DNA of 64,000 bases, taken from NCBI RefSeq assembly GCF_004364935.1, contig NZ_SOBT01000009.1, forward strand, positions 209,994 through 273,993, in the 5' to 3' direction. A program made the position numbers and the translations under genes. Origin of the DNA: Panacagrimonas perspica (GTDB lineage Bacteria; Pseudomonadota; Gammaproteobacteria; Nevskiales; Nevskiaceae). Below are positions 23,011 through 33,200 of the stretch, piece by piece (the first letter of the stretch is position 1; each line of letters starts with the position of its first letter). The notes beneath the pieces are model-generated. The model worked only from the letters and a program-made list of their open reading frames with translations. It was not told the DNA's origin and made no database searches.

Positions 23011-23613
23011 ATGTCCCGCCGCAGCCTTGCTTCCGCCGCAGAACTGATCGATGAAGCCGCGCGTCTGATCTGCGACGAAGGCTATGCCGATTACCGCATG
23101 GCCAAGCACAAGGCGGCAGAGCGGCTGGGGCTGGGTCGAACCGGCAATCTTCCGGACAATCGCCAGATCGAGGCGGCGGTGATCGATCGCCAAGCCCTGT
23201 TCGGTGGGCAGGCCTACTACGCTCGTCTCAAGTCCATGCGCGCGACGGCGCTGCGCGCGATGAAGCTGCTGGCGGCCTACGAGCCCCGGCTGGCCGGCAG
23301 CGCCGTCAGCGGCGCGATCGGCGACGGCCATCGCGTCCAGATCCATCTCGTTTCGGATCATGCCGAGGCCGTCGAGATCCTTCTGCACGATCGTCAGATT
23401 CCGTTCGAGCAGGACGAGCGCGTCTATCGTCTCGCCGATGGACGCGAAGTCGAGATTCCGCTGCTGCGATTCGAGGCGGACGATATCGGCGTCGACCTCG
23501 CCGTCTTCGATCCCGGGACGATCCGCAATCCACCGCTGTCCCAGGTCGATGGCAAGCCCACGCGCCGACTCACGCCCGAACAGTTGCGTCCTCTGGTCGA
23601 CGCAAGCCCCTGA
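23011..23613 (+). CDS. Conserved hypothetical protein (possible nucleotidyltransferase-like fold)
   Basis: 200 residues, cytoplasmic, 19 bases after the PBP1a stop. The N-terminal half is helical (AAELIDEAARLICDEGYADY, then AERLGLGRTGNLPDNRQIEAA). The second half is alpha/beta (VQIHLVSDHAEAVEILLHD, EVEIPLLRFEADDIGVDLAVF). I recall similar proteins in beta- and gammaproteobacteria, sometimes mislabelled as muramate ligases. The central strand pattern loosely resembles a minimal nucleotidyltransferase, but the catalytic GSxxx(D/E)xD signature is not clear. The ATG at 23011 is the first in-frame start after the PBP1a stop. Confidence 0.75.
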   Translation: MSRRSLASAAELIDEAARLICDEGYADYRMAKHKAAERLGLGRTGNLPDNRQIEAAVIDRQALFGGQAYYARLKSMRATALRAMKLLAAYEPRLAGSAVSGAIGDGHRVQIHLVSDHAEAVEILLHDRQIPFEQDERVYRLADGREVEIPLLRFEADDIGVDLAVFDPGTIRNPPLSQVDGKPTRRLTPEQLRPLVDASP

Positions 23614-23616
23614 AAC

Positions 23617-23646
23617 GAAGAAGCCCCGCACCGGCGGGGCTTCTTC
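23617..23646. terminator. Bidirectional terminator
   Basis: A 13-bp perfect stem (GAAGAAGCCCCGC) with a 4-base loop sits between convergent genes, with T-rich sequence on both sides. It serves the hypothetical gene ending at 23613 and gltA. Confidence 0.85.
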
Positions 23647-23670
23647 ATCTTTACCCTTTGTGCCGCCGGA

Positions 23671-24963
23671 TCAGCGCTTGGCCATCGCCGACACGTCGCG
23701 CGTCGCCGCGCCCGTGTAGACCTGGCGCGGACGCGCGATGCGCATGCCCGGATCCGAGATCATTTCGATCCAGTGCGCCACCCAACCCACGGTGCGCGCC
23801 ACGGCGAACATCGGCGTGAACATGTTCACCGGGATGCCGAGCGCCTTGTAGATGATGCCCGAGTAGAAATCGACGTTCGGGTAGAGCTTGCGCTGCTTGA
23901 AGTAGTCGTCGCTGAGCGCGATCTCCTCGAGCTTCATCGCCAGTTCGAGCTGCGGATCGCTGACGTTCAGCGCCTTGAGCACCTTGTGGCACTGCTCGCG
24001 GATGATCGTCGCGCGCGGGTCGAAGTTCTTGTAGACGCGATGACCGAAGCCCATCAGGCGAACGCCCGAGTTCTTGTCCTTCACCTTGTCCATGAAACCC
24101 TGGACCTTCTTCACGTCGCCAATCTCTTCGAGCATCTTGAGAACGGCCTCGTTGGCGCCGCCGTGCGACGGGCCCCACAGCGCCGCGATGCCCGAGGCGA
24201 TCGCCGCATACGGATTGGTGCCGGTGGAACCTGCCATGCGCACGGTCGAGGTGCTGGCGTTCTGTTCGTGATCCGCGTGCAGGATGAACAGGATGTCGAG
24301 CGCCTTGGCGGCGACCGGGTTCACCACGTACGGCTCGGCCGGCACCGCGAACATCATGTGCAGCAGGTTCGAACAGTAGTCGAGGTTGTTCTGCGGATAC
24401 ATGAACGGCTGGCCGAAGTAGCGCTTGTAGGCCGCCGCCGCGATCGTCGGGATCTTCGCGATCATCCTGTGCGCGAAGATCTCGCGGTGACGCGGATCCT
24501 TGTTGTTGGTGGTGTCGTGATAGAACGCGGACAGCGAGCCGACCACGCCGGTGAGCATGGCCATCGGGTGAGCGTCGTAGTTGAAGCCACTGAAGAGATT
24601 CTTCAGCGACTCGTTGATCATCGTGTGCTTGCGGATGCTCGCGTCGAAATCCGCGAACTCGGTCTTGTTCGGCAGTTCGCCGTTCAGGATCAGGTACGCC
24701 ACTTCGATGAAGTTGCAGTGCTCGGCGAGCTGCGCAACCGGATAACCGCGATACAGCAGGATGCCTTCGTCGCCATCGATGAAGGTGATGGCCGACTGCG
24801 TCGAACAGGTCGACGTGAACCCAGGATCGTAGGTGAAAGCACCGAGCTTGTCGTAGACCTTGCCAACATCCAGGCCCACCGGACCCAGTGTGCCCTTCAC
24901 GGCTGGGAGATCGATCTTTTCGCCCGTCTCATTGTTGACGAGGCTGTACGTGGCGCTGCTCAT
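23671..24963 (-). CDS. gltA: Citrate synthase (type II)
   Basis: Condenses acetyl-CoA and oxaloacetate at the entry to the TCA cycle; 430 residues, typical of the hexameric NADH-sensitive Gram-negative type. Motifs: the N-terminal domain [20 protein letters not shown], the catalytic histidines in [15 protein letters not shown] and [14 protein letters not shown], and the catalytic Asp region [15 protein letters not shown]. Start is ATG at 24963. rpmE2 lies upstream on the same strand with its own terminator. Confidence 0.97.
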   Translation of the reverse strand: MSSATYSLVNNETGEKIDLPAVKGTLGPVGLDVGKVYDKLGAFTYDPGFTSTCSTQSAITFIDGDEGILLYRGYPVAQLAEHCNFIEVAYLILNGELPNKTEFADFDASIRKHTMINESLKNLFSGFNYDAHPMAMLTGVVGSLSAFYHDTTNNKDPRHREIFAHRMIAKIPTIAAAAYKRYFGQPFMYPQNNLDYCSNLLHMMFAVPAEPYVVNPVAAKALDILFILHADHEQNASTSTVRMAGSTGTNPYAAIASGIAALWGPSHGGANEAVLKMLEEIGDVKKVQGFMDKVKDKNSGVRLMGFGHRVYKNFDPRATIIREQCHKVLKALNVSDPQLELAMKLEEIALSDDYFKQRKLYPNVDFYSGIIYKALGIPVNMFTPMFAVARTVGWVAHWIEMISDPGMRIARPRQVYTGAATRDVSAMAKR

Positions 24964-25243
24964 CCGCTGACTCCCAAGAATTCTTCGTGGATCTCGTTCA
25001 CATCGCAGGCGGTCGGCCCGCGCCGTCGTGGCGCGAGCCGCCCCACCGGTACGCTGGCGGGTCGGAAAAACCGCCGGATTCCGCGGGCCGTGCCCATGAC
25101 CTCAGGGGACGGCGACGGCGGGCGGCAAGCTTAGCGATTTTCCCGGCCGCGCCGCCAGCGCGGACCTGCCCTCTTGCCGGTTTTGGGTCGCACGCGCCGT
25201 GCCATTCGAGGACTGGCAGTGGGTGGAAAAGCGACGCCCAATG
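24964..25243 (-). other. Upstream region of gltA, no gene seen
   Basis: About 280 bases between the rpmE2 terminator and gltA. I see no convincing small frame or RNA. It presumably holds the gltA promoter, but no sigma-70 pair stands out by eye. Confidence 0.5.
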
Positions 25244-25244
25244 A

Positions 25245-25272
25245 AAAAGGCCGCGACGGATCGCGGCCTTTT
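25245..25272 (-). terminator. Rho-independent terminator of rpmE2
   Basis: A perfect 12-bp stem (AAAAGGCCGCGA) with a 4-base loop and a T-run, 21 bases after the rpmE2 stop. Confidence 0.9.
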
Positions 25273-25292
25273 CAAACTGCCGAAGCGAAGCT

Positions 25293-25541
25293 TCAGGCCT
25301 TTGTGCCGAAGCGCTTCTTGAACTTGTCGACGCGACCGCCGGCTTCCACCTGGCGCTGCTTGCCGGTGTAGAACGGGTGCGAGCGCGAGGAGGTATCCAG
25401 ATTGACCAGCGCGTACTCCTTGCCGTCCTCCCACTTGATCCTGTCCTTGCTGGTCAAGGTGGATCGGATACGGAAGGTGTGGCCGGCAGCATTGTCCTTG
25501 AAGACAACGTAGTCGTACTTGGGGTGGATACCTTCTTTCAT
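25293..25541 (-). CDS. rpmE2: 50S ribosomal protein L31, type B
   Basis: 82 residues beginning MKEGIHPKYDYVVFKD and containing SHPFYTGKQRQVEAGGRVDKF. It lacks the CxxC zinc ligands of ordinary L31, so it is the zinc-independent type B paralogue. The frame extends upstream of 25541, but this ATG gives the family-standard N-terminus. Such genes are often Zur-repressed, but no clear Zur box was found upstream. It has its own terminator. Confidence 0.95.
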   Translation of the reverse strand: MKEGIHPKYDYVVFKDNAAGHTFRIRSTLTSKDRIKWEDGKEYALVNLDTSSRSHPFYTGKQRQVEAGGRVDKFKKRFGTKA

Positions 25542-25698
25542 GTTGACGCCCTGCATGCCGCAAAAAAGGGCGCGAAGTGTAGGTCCGCCCCGGCACCGGC
25601 GCAAGCCGGGTCTCGTGTTCGCCCGGAATCGGGACATTCCGGGGGCCGGTGCGCCTCGAATCGCGCTCCAGCCGCCGGGCTCGCGACCCCGGTCCTGC

Positions 25699-25830
25699 TC
25701 AGGCCTGCGGAGAAACCCGCGTCTTCCCGTTCATCAGCCGGACCGGCTTGCTGAAACGCTGCCATGCGACGAAGAAGAGGCCCACCGCTGCCACTGCCAT
25801 CGCCGCCGGAACCAGAAGATGCATGTCCAT
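25699..25830 (-). CDS. Small single-pass membrane protein (43 residues)
   Basis: Reads MDMHLLVPAAMAVAAVGLFF then VAWQRFSKPVRLMNGK. One transmembrane helix (about residues 5-22) is followed by a basic tail, giving a predicted N-out/C-in orientation. GGGTGA lies about 6 bases before the ATG. An internal ATG at codon 3 is an alternative start. It is short, so coding status rests on the ribosome-binding site and on the clean hydrophobic-then-basic layout. It lies between ndh and rpmE2 on the same strand. Confidence 0.55.
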   Translation of the reverse strand: MDMHLLVPAAMAVAAVGLFFVAWQRFSKPVRLMNGKTRVSPQA

Positions 25831-26012
25831 CGATATTCACCCTGCGACCCGAGTCGCGTTATTGATTGTTCGGAAGGTCCACGCCGGCTTTCTGGGCCGC
25901 GTGCGGTGCGATTCATATCGCGGGCAGGGCGCAGGCGACCCGGCGCCACCGACCAGCGGAAGCTGCCGTCGGGCGAAGCGGACCGGCGGTATCCGGTCCG
26001 GGGTCGAGCGGC

Positions 26013-27350
26013 TCAGACCGACGCGGAAGGCGCCGCGGGACGCGCAGCGCGCAATTCGCGCGTCTTGGTCGGCGCGCCGGTGACCAGGCGGTCGCCGATC
26101 TTGCGGGTGAAGTACTTCCAGCTCCATAACACGAACACGCGCACCCGCTGGGCGCCGTCGATGAGGGCCATGATGTGCACGAAGGCCCACATGAACCAGC
26201 CGATGATGCCGCTGACCTTCATGAACTTGAGGTCGCCGACCGCCTTGTTCATGCCGATCACCGCCATCGTCCCCATGTCGAAGTAGCGGAACGGCTTGGG
26301 GGCCGCCTTGCCCGTCAAACGGTGGCGCAGCACCTTGGCGACGAACTGGCCCTGCTGGATCGCCGCGGGCGCCAGGCCCGGCACCTCCACGCCGGCGGCA
26401 TCGGTCAGACGGGCCAGATCGCCGATCACGAAGATCTCCGGGTGCCCGACCAGCGAGCAGTCCGCCTCGACCTGCACGCGCCCGGTGCGGTCCAGCGCCC
26501 CGCCCGCCTTCTCGACCAGGATGCGCCCGAACATCGAGGCGGTGACGCCAGCCGCCCACAGCACGGTGCGGGTCGGAATGGTCTGCACGCCGGCGTCCGA
26601 GCGCGTGCGGACCTGCCCGGCGTCCACATGCTCCACGCGCGTGCCGGTGAGGACCGTCACGCCCAGTTCTTCGAGGTGCCGCTTTGCGGCGACCCGCAGC
26701 TTGGGCGCGAACGCCGGAAGGATCTCGGCCGTGCCTTCCACCAGCAGCACGCGCGCTTCGCGCGGATCGATCGCGCGAAAGTCCTTCACCATCGTCTTGT
26801 GCGCCAGTTCGCCGAGCGCACCGGCCAGCTCCACGCCGGTCGGCCCGCCGCCCGCGACCACGAAGGTCATCAGGGCCTTGCGCACCTCGGGATCCTGCTC
26901 GACTTCCGCCAGTTCGAAGGCTCCGAAGATCTTGCGCCGGATCTCGATGGCGTGTTCCACGGTCTTCATGCCGGGCGCGAATTCCCGCCATTCGTCATGC
27001 CCGAAATAATGGTGCTTCACGCCCGTGGCGACGATCAGCGTGTCGTACCTCAGCTCGCCGAACTCGTGCACGAGCTTTCGCGCAACCGGATCGACGTCGT
27101 AGGCCGTCGACGTCAGGCACTGCACCTTCGGATATTTGCGCAGCACGACGCGCTGCGGAATCGCGATGTCGCCGGTGGTCAGCGAACCCGTGGCGACCTG
27201 GTACAGCAGCGGCTGAAACAACTGGAAGTTGCGCTTGTCCAGCAGCGTGACGCGGCACCCTGCTTTCCCGAGCGCCTTGGCCGCGTTGAGGCCACCGAAG
27301 CCGCCACCGACGATGACGACGTGATGCTCCCCAACCGCTGACTGCGACAT
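26013..27350 (-). CDS. ndh: Type II NADH dehydrogenase (NDH-2)
   Basis: Single-subunit, non-proton-pumping NADH:quinone oxidoreductase; 445 residues. FAD-binding VVIVGGGFGGLNAAKALG at the N-terminus, NADH-binding VVAGGGPTGVELAGAL in the middle, and the second FAD contact in EIFVIGDLARL. The quinone-site AAIQQGQFVAK is present. A C-terminal amphipathic/membrane helix (GIIGWFMWAFVHIMALIDG) would anchor it to the inner membrane. ATG at 27350. Confidence 0.93.
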   Translation of the reverse strand: MSQSAVGEHHVVIVGGGFGGLNAAKALGKAGCRVTLLDKRNFQLFQPLLYQVATGSLTTGDIAIPQRVVLRKYPKVQCLTSTAYDVDPVARKLVHEFGELRYDTLIVATGVKHHYFGHDEWREFAPGMKTVEHAIEIRRKIFGAFELAEVEQDPEVRKALMTFVVAGGGPTGVELAGALGELAHKTMVKDFRAIDPREARVLLVEGTAEILPAFAPKLRVAAKRHLEELGVTVLTGTRVEHVDAGQVRTRSDAGVQTIPTRTVLWAAGVTASMFGRILVEKAGGALDRTGRVQVEADCSLVGHPEIFVIGDLARLTDAAGVEVPGLAPAAIQQGQFVAKVLRHRLTGKAAPKPFRYFDMGTMAVIGMNKAVGDLKFMKVSGIIGWFMWAFVHIMALIDGAQRVRVFVLWSWKYFTRKIGDRLVTGAPTKTRELRAARPAAPSASV

Positions 27351-27433
27351 GGAATTTCCGAACGTTGCCGACGACGGCGAATTCTACGTGCGCGCTGGCT
27401 CGACGGGCCTGCCCTGCGAGCCAGGCTCATTCG

Positions 27434-28312
27434 TCAGCCGGGCGGTTCAGCCTTGGCACTGCGGCTCGAGGTCTTCTTCGGTTTCGCGATCCGCTCCATC
27501 GGCTTGGGCGGCTCGGCGCCGGTCAGCCAGCGCTCCTGGAACACGTAGCGCGATACCTGCGCCACGTCGTACAGGTACCAGGCGTTCACCGAACCGCCGA
27601 CGAGTGCCCCGATGATGGGCACGACACCCGCGGCCTTGCGCTTGCCCAGGTTGATGCCGAGCTTCGACGCCAGGTTGTTCAGCGAGAACACCGCGGCTTC
27701 CTTGGCGAATTCGCGTTCGGCCGCACGCTCCACGCCGTCGCGCCATGCCGATTCCTCGAGCGAGCTCACCTGGAAGTCACGCAGCGCGGCCACGGCGACC
27801 TGCTTCTCCTCGAGGCTGTTCGCCGAAGCCAGCGCGAACACGCCGATCGCAAGCTGCCGATATCCCGGCTGACGCAAATCCTCCCCGTAGCAGAGACCGA
27901 CCCGGTGGATCGTGCGCAGCGCGAGCGCGATCAGCGCCGGCACATCCGCCACCATCCCCGCCGCGCCGGCGACACCGAAGGCTGCGCCGCCGACACCACC
28001 CATGGCCATCGCGCGACGCTGCTCGGTGCGCATCAGGTCGTCGCAGACCTTGAGGCTCTGCTCCCGCAACTCGCCCAAGGTCGCCACGCCGGCGCGTTTG
28101 AGGATGGGACGTTCGTCGGAGAATTTCTCCGCGACGCGATTCACCCCGTCGAGCGCCGCCCGCAAGGCGTCTTCCGGCACCAGTGCCTGCACCGCGCCGG
28201 CGATCTTGCTGCCGGGCTTCGCCAGCAGGCGTGTTCCCCAACCCGGCGACTCGGCTTGCCAGTCGCGGATCAGCTTGAGCTGACGCTTTTCGTAGTCGGT
28301 GAGGGCTCTCAT
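27434..28312 (-). CDS. EcsC family protein
   Basis: 292 residues, resembling the EcsC protein family named after a Bacillus ABC-transporter accessory gene; biochemical role unknown. It has a Gly/Ala-rich hydrophobic segment (MGGVGGAAFGVAGAAGMVAD) followed by VPALIALALRTIHRVGLCYG, and a second glycine-rich stretch near VVPIIGALVGGSVNAWYL. This alternation is typical of the family. The C-terminus is lysine rich. Separated from ndh by 83 bases. Confidence 0.8.
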   Translation of the reverse strand: MRALTDYEKRQLKLIRDWQAESPGWGTRLLAKPGSKIAGAVQALVPEDALRAALDGVNRVAEKFSDERPILKRAGVATLGELREQSLKVCDDLMRTEQRRAMAMGGVGGAAFGVAGAAGMVADVPALIALALRTIHRVGLCYGEDLRQPGYRQLAIGVFALASANSLEEKQVAVAALRDFQVSSLEESAWRDGVERAAEREFAKEAAVFSLNNLASKLGINLGKRKAAGVVPIIGALVGGSVNAWYLYDVAQVSRYVFQERWLTGAEPPKPMERIAKPKKTSSRSAKAEPPG

Positions 28313-28431
28313 TCGAAGCGATCAGGAATCGGTTGAAGTCCGCCGCATTGTAGGGACGCCGGCTGAACCCGAGTCGACCGCAAACAACCGTCAACACGAA
28401 ATCGCGGATGGCCTCGGCGCCGCGCCGTGCG

Positions 28432-28521
28432 CTACGACATCCCGACGATATGCACGATCACCACGATGCCGGCCGCCACGACGATCAGTGCGGTGAGCAG
28501 CATCTTGAGTGTCTCGATCAC
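28432..28521 (-). CDS. Possible 29-residue hydrophobic peptide
   Basis: GTG start with GGGAG 6 bases upstream. The peptide is almost one membrane helix (IETLKMLLTALIVVAAGIV then VIVHIVGMS). It fills most of an otherwise empty 264-base gap. It could be a real small membrane protein or chance. Confidence 0.3.
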   Translation of the reverse strand: MIETLKMLLTALIVVAAGIVVIVHIVGMS

Positions 28522-28576
28522 GATCGTCTCCCGAGCCTGTGAAGGTTCGACGCAGGCAGCGTTCCGAAGTCGCGCC

Positions 28577-29335
28577 TTACTGGCCGTAGACCGGGACCGA
28601 TTCCACGCTCAGGTCGTAGCCCCAGGCATGGCTGACCACCGCCGCGTTCACCGGCAGCGGCAGGAAGTTGGCCCCGCTCTGCACCATCACGCCGACACCG
28701 AGCTTCGCCTTCTGCGGCGAATAGGTGCCCTGGATCGCCGCCGTGACGACGCCGTTCTTCACGTGGAAGAGCCGTGCGCGGGCACCGGCGAACGCGATCT
28801 CGGGACCGAGCGCGGTCGTGCGCGTGCTCACGCCGCCGCGCGCATCCGATGCATCGGTCTTGCCGGTGCGCACGCCGAGCAGATCCTTCACGGTCACGCT
28901 GACGGTGGCCTGCGACACCAGGTCACCGAAACCCCAGGCGGCGAAGCTCGCGGCTGTCTTAGGGTTCTGCACCCATCCGCGCAGGAAGATGCCGTACGCG
29001 CCCAGGCCCGGCTCCTGCAATTCCGCTGGCGGAATGACTTCGACGAAGGCCAGCACGTCGCTGACCGACTTGCCGTCGCCGTCGTCACTGCAGGTCGATC
29101 CGGACACGTGGACCATCGCAAGCTGTCCGCCGGCCTCGGTCGGTGCGAACGAAAAGCCTGCCGGGAGCAGGCCCGCGAGCGTCACCGCGGGCAGCGTGAC
29201 GAGCGTGGTCTGCTCAGCGCAGTTCGAGTAGTGGATGAAGTGCTGATCGACTTCCAGCGGCGGGGCGGCAACCGCCGAGGCGGCATACAGGGCAGCAGGC
29301 AGGCTGGCGAGGACGAAGCGCTGGAACAGGTTCAT
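28577..29335 (-). CDS. Secreted protein of unknown function, candidate regulon member
   Basis: 252 residues from the ATG at 29335, which starts a clear signal peptide (FQRFVLASLPAALYAASAVAA|PP) after GGGAAA. The mature part has one early cysteine pair (SNCAEQ, STCSDDGDG) and is beta-rich. I do not recognise the family. It trails the first response regulator gene on the same strand. Its promoter region has the same three-unit 11-bp repeat, at the same distance, as the first NG-repeat gene, so the two are probably co-regulated. Confidence 0.75.
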   Translation of the reverse strand: MNLFQRFVLASLPAALYAASAVAAPPLEVDQHFIHYSNCAEQTTLVTLPAVTLAGLLPAGFSFAPTEAGGQLAMVHVSGSTCSDDGDGKSVSDVLAFVEVIPPAELQEPGLGAYGIFLRGWVQNPKTAASFAAWGFGDLVSQATVSVTVKDLLGVRTGKTDASDARGGVSTRTTALGPEIAFAGARARLFHVKNGVVTAAIQGTYSPQKAKLGVGVMVQSGANFLPLPVNAAVVSHAWGYDLSVESVPVYGQ

Positions 29336-29422
29336 CGTGATTTCCCGGTGAGTGCGATGTGGCCGGGACGGTGCGTCCGGCGGTGCATGCATTCTCGGGA
29401 TCGACGTGGCCACGATCTCCAC

Positions 29423-29455
29423 GGTTCACAAACAAGATTCAAATGACTTGCACAC
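29423..29455 (-). promoter_or_regulatory. Element A2: three 11-bp direct repeats
   Basis: On the minus strand the units read GTGTGCAAGTC, ATTTGAATCTT and GTTTGTGAACC, then a conserved GTGGAGAT. It ends 88 bases before the start of the secreted protein. It matches element A1 (33903-33935). An 11-bp period is typical of OmpR/PhoB-family binding sites. Confidence 0.6.
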
Positions 29456-29485
29456 CGGCACCGCGCAACGCGGCAACCGTGGGCC

Positions 29486-30214
29486 TTACGCGACAGCAGG
29501 CTCCCGCGCCGGCTTGCCGTCGAAGCGATAGCCGTAGCCGTAGACCGACGTGACGATGGTCTGCGCCTCGTCGTTCAAAGCCGAGCGCAGCTTGCCGACC
29601 GCGTTGGTCAGCGAGGTCTCGGAGACGATGCGCCCCGGCCACACGGCTTCCAGCAATTGTTCCTTGGTCACCACTTCGCCCGCGTGGCGCAGCAGGAACA
29701 TCAGCAGCTCCAGCGGCTTCCGGGGAAGGTCGACGCGCTGGCCGTCCACCTGCAGTTCCAGCGCGCGCTCGTCCAGGACGATCGGGCCGAAGCTCCAGCG
29801 AAAAGGTCCGCTTCCATTGGCCGCGGCCACCGGTGCGGGCGCCGCCATGGACTTGAGCCGCCGCAACTGCGTGCGCACGCAGGCGAGCAGTTCGCGCGGC
29901 TCGCAGGGCTTCGAGAGGTAATCGTCGGCGCCGAGTTCCAGCCCCACTACGCGGTCGGTCGTCCCGTCCTGGCTGGTGAGCATGATCACCGGCACCTGCG
30001 AAAACCCGCGCAACCAGGCCAACAGTGCGAGGCCGTTCTCGTCCGGCATCATCAAATCCGAAATCACGACGTCGGGGAGACCGCCCGCCGCGCCGGCGCG
30101 AAACGCCGCCACGCTCTCGTAACAGTTCACCTCGAACCCGACCTCGACGAGATAGCCGCCGATGAACTCCCGCAGGGCGGGGTCATCATCGACGAGAGCG
30201 ATTCGGGCAGGCAT
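29486..30214 (-). CDS. OmpR-family response regulator (module 1)
   Basis: 242 residues from the ATG at 30214. Receiver domain at 3-118 with acidic pocket D9-D10-D11, phosphoacceptor Asp53 (VVISDLMMPDENG), switch Thr/Ser in VIMLTSQDG and Lys in DDYLSKPCEP. A linker precedes a C-terminal winged helix (RKPLELLMFLLRHAGEVVTK, then TIVTSVYGYGYRFDG). The frame reaches 30241, but the ATG chosen begins the receiver directly. It lies 78 bases after the hybrid kinase gene. Clearly paralogous to the regulator at 33997. Confidence 0.92.
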   Translation of the reverse strand: MPARIALVDDDPALREFIGGYLVEVGFEVNCYESVAAFRAGAAGGLPDVVISDLMMPDENGLALLAWLRGFSQVPVIMLTSQDGTTDRVVGLELGADDYLSKPCEPRELLACVRTQLRRLKSMAAPAPVAAANGSGPFRWSFGPIVLDERALELQVDGQRVDLPRKPLELLMFLLRHAGEVVTKEQLLEAVWPGRIVSETSLTNAVGKLRSALNDEAQTIVTSVYGYGYRFDGKPAREPAVA

Positions 30215-30292
30215 CGGGGATTTTATGCGCAGGGCCGGCACCGCGCGCTAGTCAGACGCGCCGCCTTTGCGGATGGAACCCGGTGCACCGCG

Positions 30293-33200
30293 CTATCCCC
30301 GCAGCGAACGCCACAGATCCAGGGCCTGCTCGTACTCGAGGTTGGCGATGTGCCGACCGACCGCGGCCACCGCCTCCCGCCTCTGGGCCGGCAACGCGGC
30401 CGCCAACGCTTCGAAGGTGTCCCAGGCGCTGTCCTCGTCGTCTTCCAGCTCCTGCTCCAGCTTGGCGGACAACTGCTTCACGCGCTCCGCATCGACCGGC
30501 TGCGTCGTGGTCGTCGACGCCATCGCCGCCCGTAATTCGTGGCGCGCCGCCGTCATCGCAGCGTCGAGTTCGTCGAGTTCGTCCTCATGTGGCGCCGATG
30601 CCCCCGCCGCCCCCAGCCGCGCCTCGAGCTTCGCCGCCAGTCGCGACAGCCTCAGGGCGCCGATCTGCGCCCCGAACCCCTTCAGCGTATGCGCCGAGAT
30701 CGCCGCTTCGGCGAGCTGTCCCGCTTGGGTCTGTACACGGATCCGTTCGGCAAGGTCCTCGCCATCGATGAAATGCAGCGCAAGCCGCTCATACAGCGCG
30801 GGCGTCCGCGCGACCCGTCCGCGCGCGCGTTCGAAATCGAAATCCGGTTCGGCGTCCTCGCGACGGTCGCGCCGGTGCAGCACCGGCCCCTCCCCGCGTC
30901 CGGTCACGCGCGACAAGGCGGCGAACAGCTCGTCGACGTCGATCGGCTTGCCGACGAAATCGTCCATTCCGGCGGACAGGCAGCGCTCGCGATCCGGCGC
31001 CATCACGTTGGCCGTGAGCGCGATGATCGGTACGCGACGCCCGGACTCGGCCGCGCGGATATGGCCGGTGGCTTCGATGCCGTCCATGCCGGGCATGCGC
31101 ATGTCCATGAAGATCGCGTCGAAGGTCTGCTGCGCCGCCAGCGCGATGCCCTCGGCGCCGGACGCCGCCAGCGACACGATCACGCCCGCCGACTGCAGCA
31201 GGTCGCGTGCGACTTCGAGATTGGCCTCGTGATCGTCGACGACCAACGCGCAAAGCCCGGTGAGATCGGCTTCCTGGCGCACAGCGACCACGCGTGGCGC
31301 GGCGTCCTGCGACGAGATGCCCAGACTCACATCGAAACGGAAGGTGCTGCCGCGGCCGGGCTCGCTGTCCACGCCGATGCTGCCGCCCATCAATTTCACC
31401 ATGCGCTTGCAGATGGACAAGCCCAGGCCCGTACCGCCGAACTTGCGCGTGGTCGACGAGTCCGCCTGCACGAACGGCGCGAACAGCTTCGCGATCTGCT
31501 CGGCGCTCAGGCCGACGCCCGAATCCTGCACGGCGAAATGCAGCTGCACGCGCTCATCCCCTGCGGACACGGGTGCGGCGCTGACGCGCACCACCACTTC
31601 TCCGCGTTCGGTGAACTTCACGGCGTTGCCGCCCAGGTTCAGCAGGATCTGCCCCAGGCGCAGCGGATCGCCGACGAGATTGCGCGGCACGGTGGGCTCG
31701 ACCTCGATGCGAAACGCCAGCGCTTTTTCCTGCGCGCGCAAACCCACGACGCTCTCGAGGTTGTCGAGCACCTGCGACAGCGCGAACGGCGCGTCGTCGA
31801 GTTCCAGCCTGCCGGCCTCGACCTTCGACAGGTCGAGCACGTCGTTGATGATGTCCAGCAGCGAGCGCGCCGCGCTTTCGATCTTCGCGAAGTAATCGCG
31901 CTGGCGCTGCGGCTGCTCGGAGCGCAGGCCCAGGTACGCGAAACTCAGCACCGCGTTCATCGGCGTGCGGATCTCGTGACTGATGTTGGCCAGGAACTCG
32001 CTCTTGGCGTGGTTGGCGGCCTGCGCCATCTCGGTGGCCCTGGCGAGGCTTTCCTGCAGCTCGTGTTTTTCGGTGTTGTCCTGCCAGAAACCGGTGGCGG
32101 CCATCGTGCCGTCGGCCTCGAAGCGCTTGAGCGCGGCCGTGCGCAACCAGCGCAGGCGACCGTCGCGATGGATGATGCGGTACTCGAAGTCGACGTTGCC
32201 CTCGGTCGGCGAGGCCATCTGGCCCATGACCACCGGCAGGTCCTCCTGAACCACGCGCTCCATCACGGCCATCGGATTGACGCGACCTTCTTCGGCCGGT
32301 ACGCCGCACAGTTCCTCGAGGCGATTGCTGATGAACGGAAAGCCGAGCGCACCGTCGGGCGTGCGCCGCAGTTCAAACAGAACACCGGGGGAGCGATCGG
32401 TGATCTCGCGTACGCGGCCTTCCGCCGCCTGGGCGGCATCGCGTGCGGCGGCCAGATCGTTCTCGAGCTTGCGGGTGTCGGTGATGTCCTGCCAGAAACC
32501 GTTGAAGATCGTCGAACCGTCGGGCTCGCGCTGCGGCAATCCGAGCGAGCGCATCCAGCGGATCTCGCCGCTCTTGGCGTGGCGGATGCGAAAGTCGGTG
32601 GACAGCATCGTGAGATTCGCCGTGGCCTCGCGGATCGCCGCGGACGTCACCGAGACGTCTTCGGGCATCAACGTCTCGAAGCGGGCGCGCGGATCGCGCT
32701 GACTGGTCTCCTGGTCGATGCCGGTCAGACGCAGGATGCCGTCGGAGAGGTAGGTCATCGTGACGTCGCCCGCCTTGTCCACGCGAAACTGGTACAGCGC
32801 GCCCGGCACCGTGTCCGCGATCGTGCGCAGTTGCCGTTCGGCGGTCTCGAGCCGCTCCTGCGCATCCTTCTCGGACGTCACGTCCAGCGCGTAATTGTTC
32901 CAGAGCCAGCCGCCGTGCTCGGTGCGGCGAGGCGAGGCGAACGTGCGCATCCAGCGGATGGCGCCGGTGTCGGGACGGCGCAGGCGCACGTCCACCGTGA
33001 CCGGGCTCATCTTCATCGCGCCTTCCGCGTAGGCGCGCGCGAGGACGGGGAAATCCTGCGGCAGCGTGATCTTCGCCAGCGCCATCGGGTCGGCCAGCAA
33101 CTGCTCCGGCGTCAGGCCCGTGATGTCGTGCGCACGCTGGCTGACGTAGGTGTAGCGCACGTTCATCTTCTGATCCGTGCTGACCTCGTACACCATGCCC

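Noticed and set aside
25542-25698. Zur operator upstream of the type B L31 gene
   Set aside because: No AT-rich dyad of the Zur type could be found between 25542 and the next frame.
28432-28521. Type I toxin-antitoxin locus
   Set aside because: The peptide is hydrophobic, but no antisense promoter or complementary RNA could be supported.
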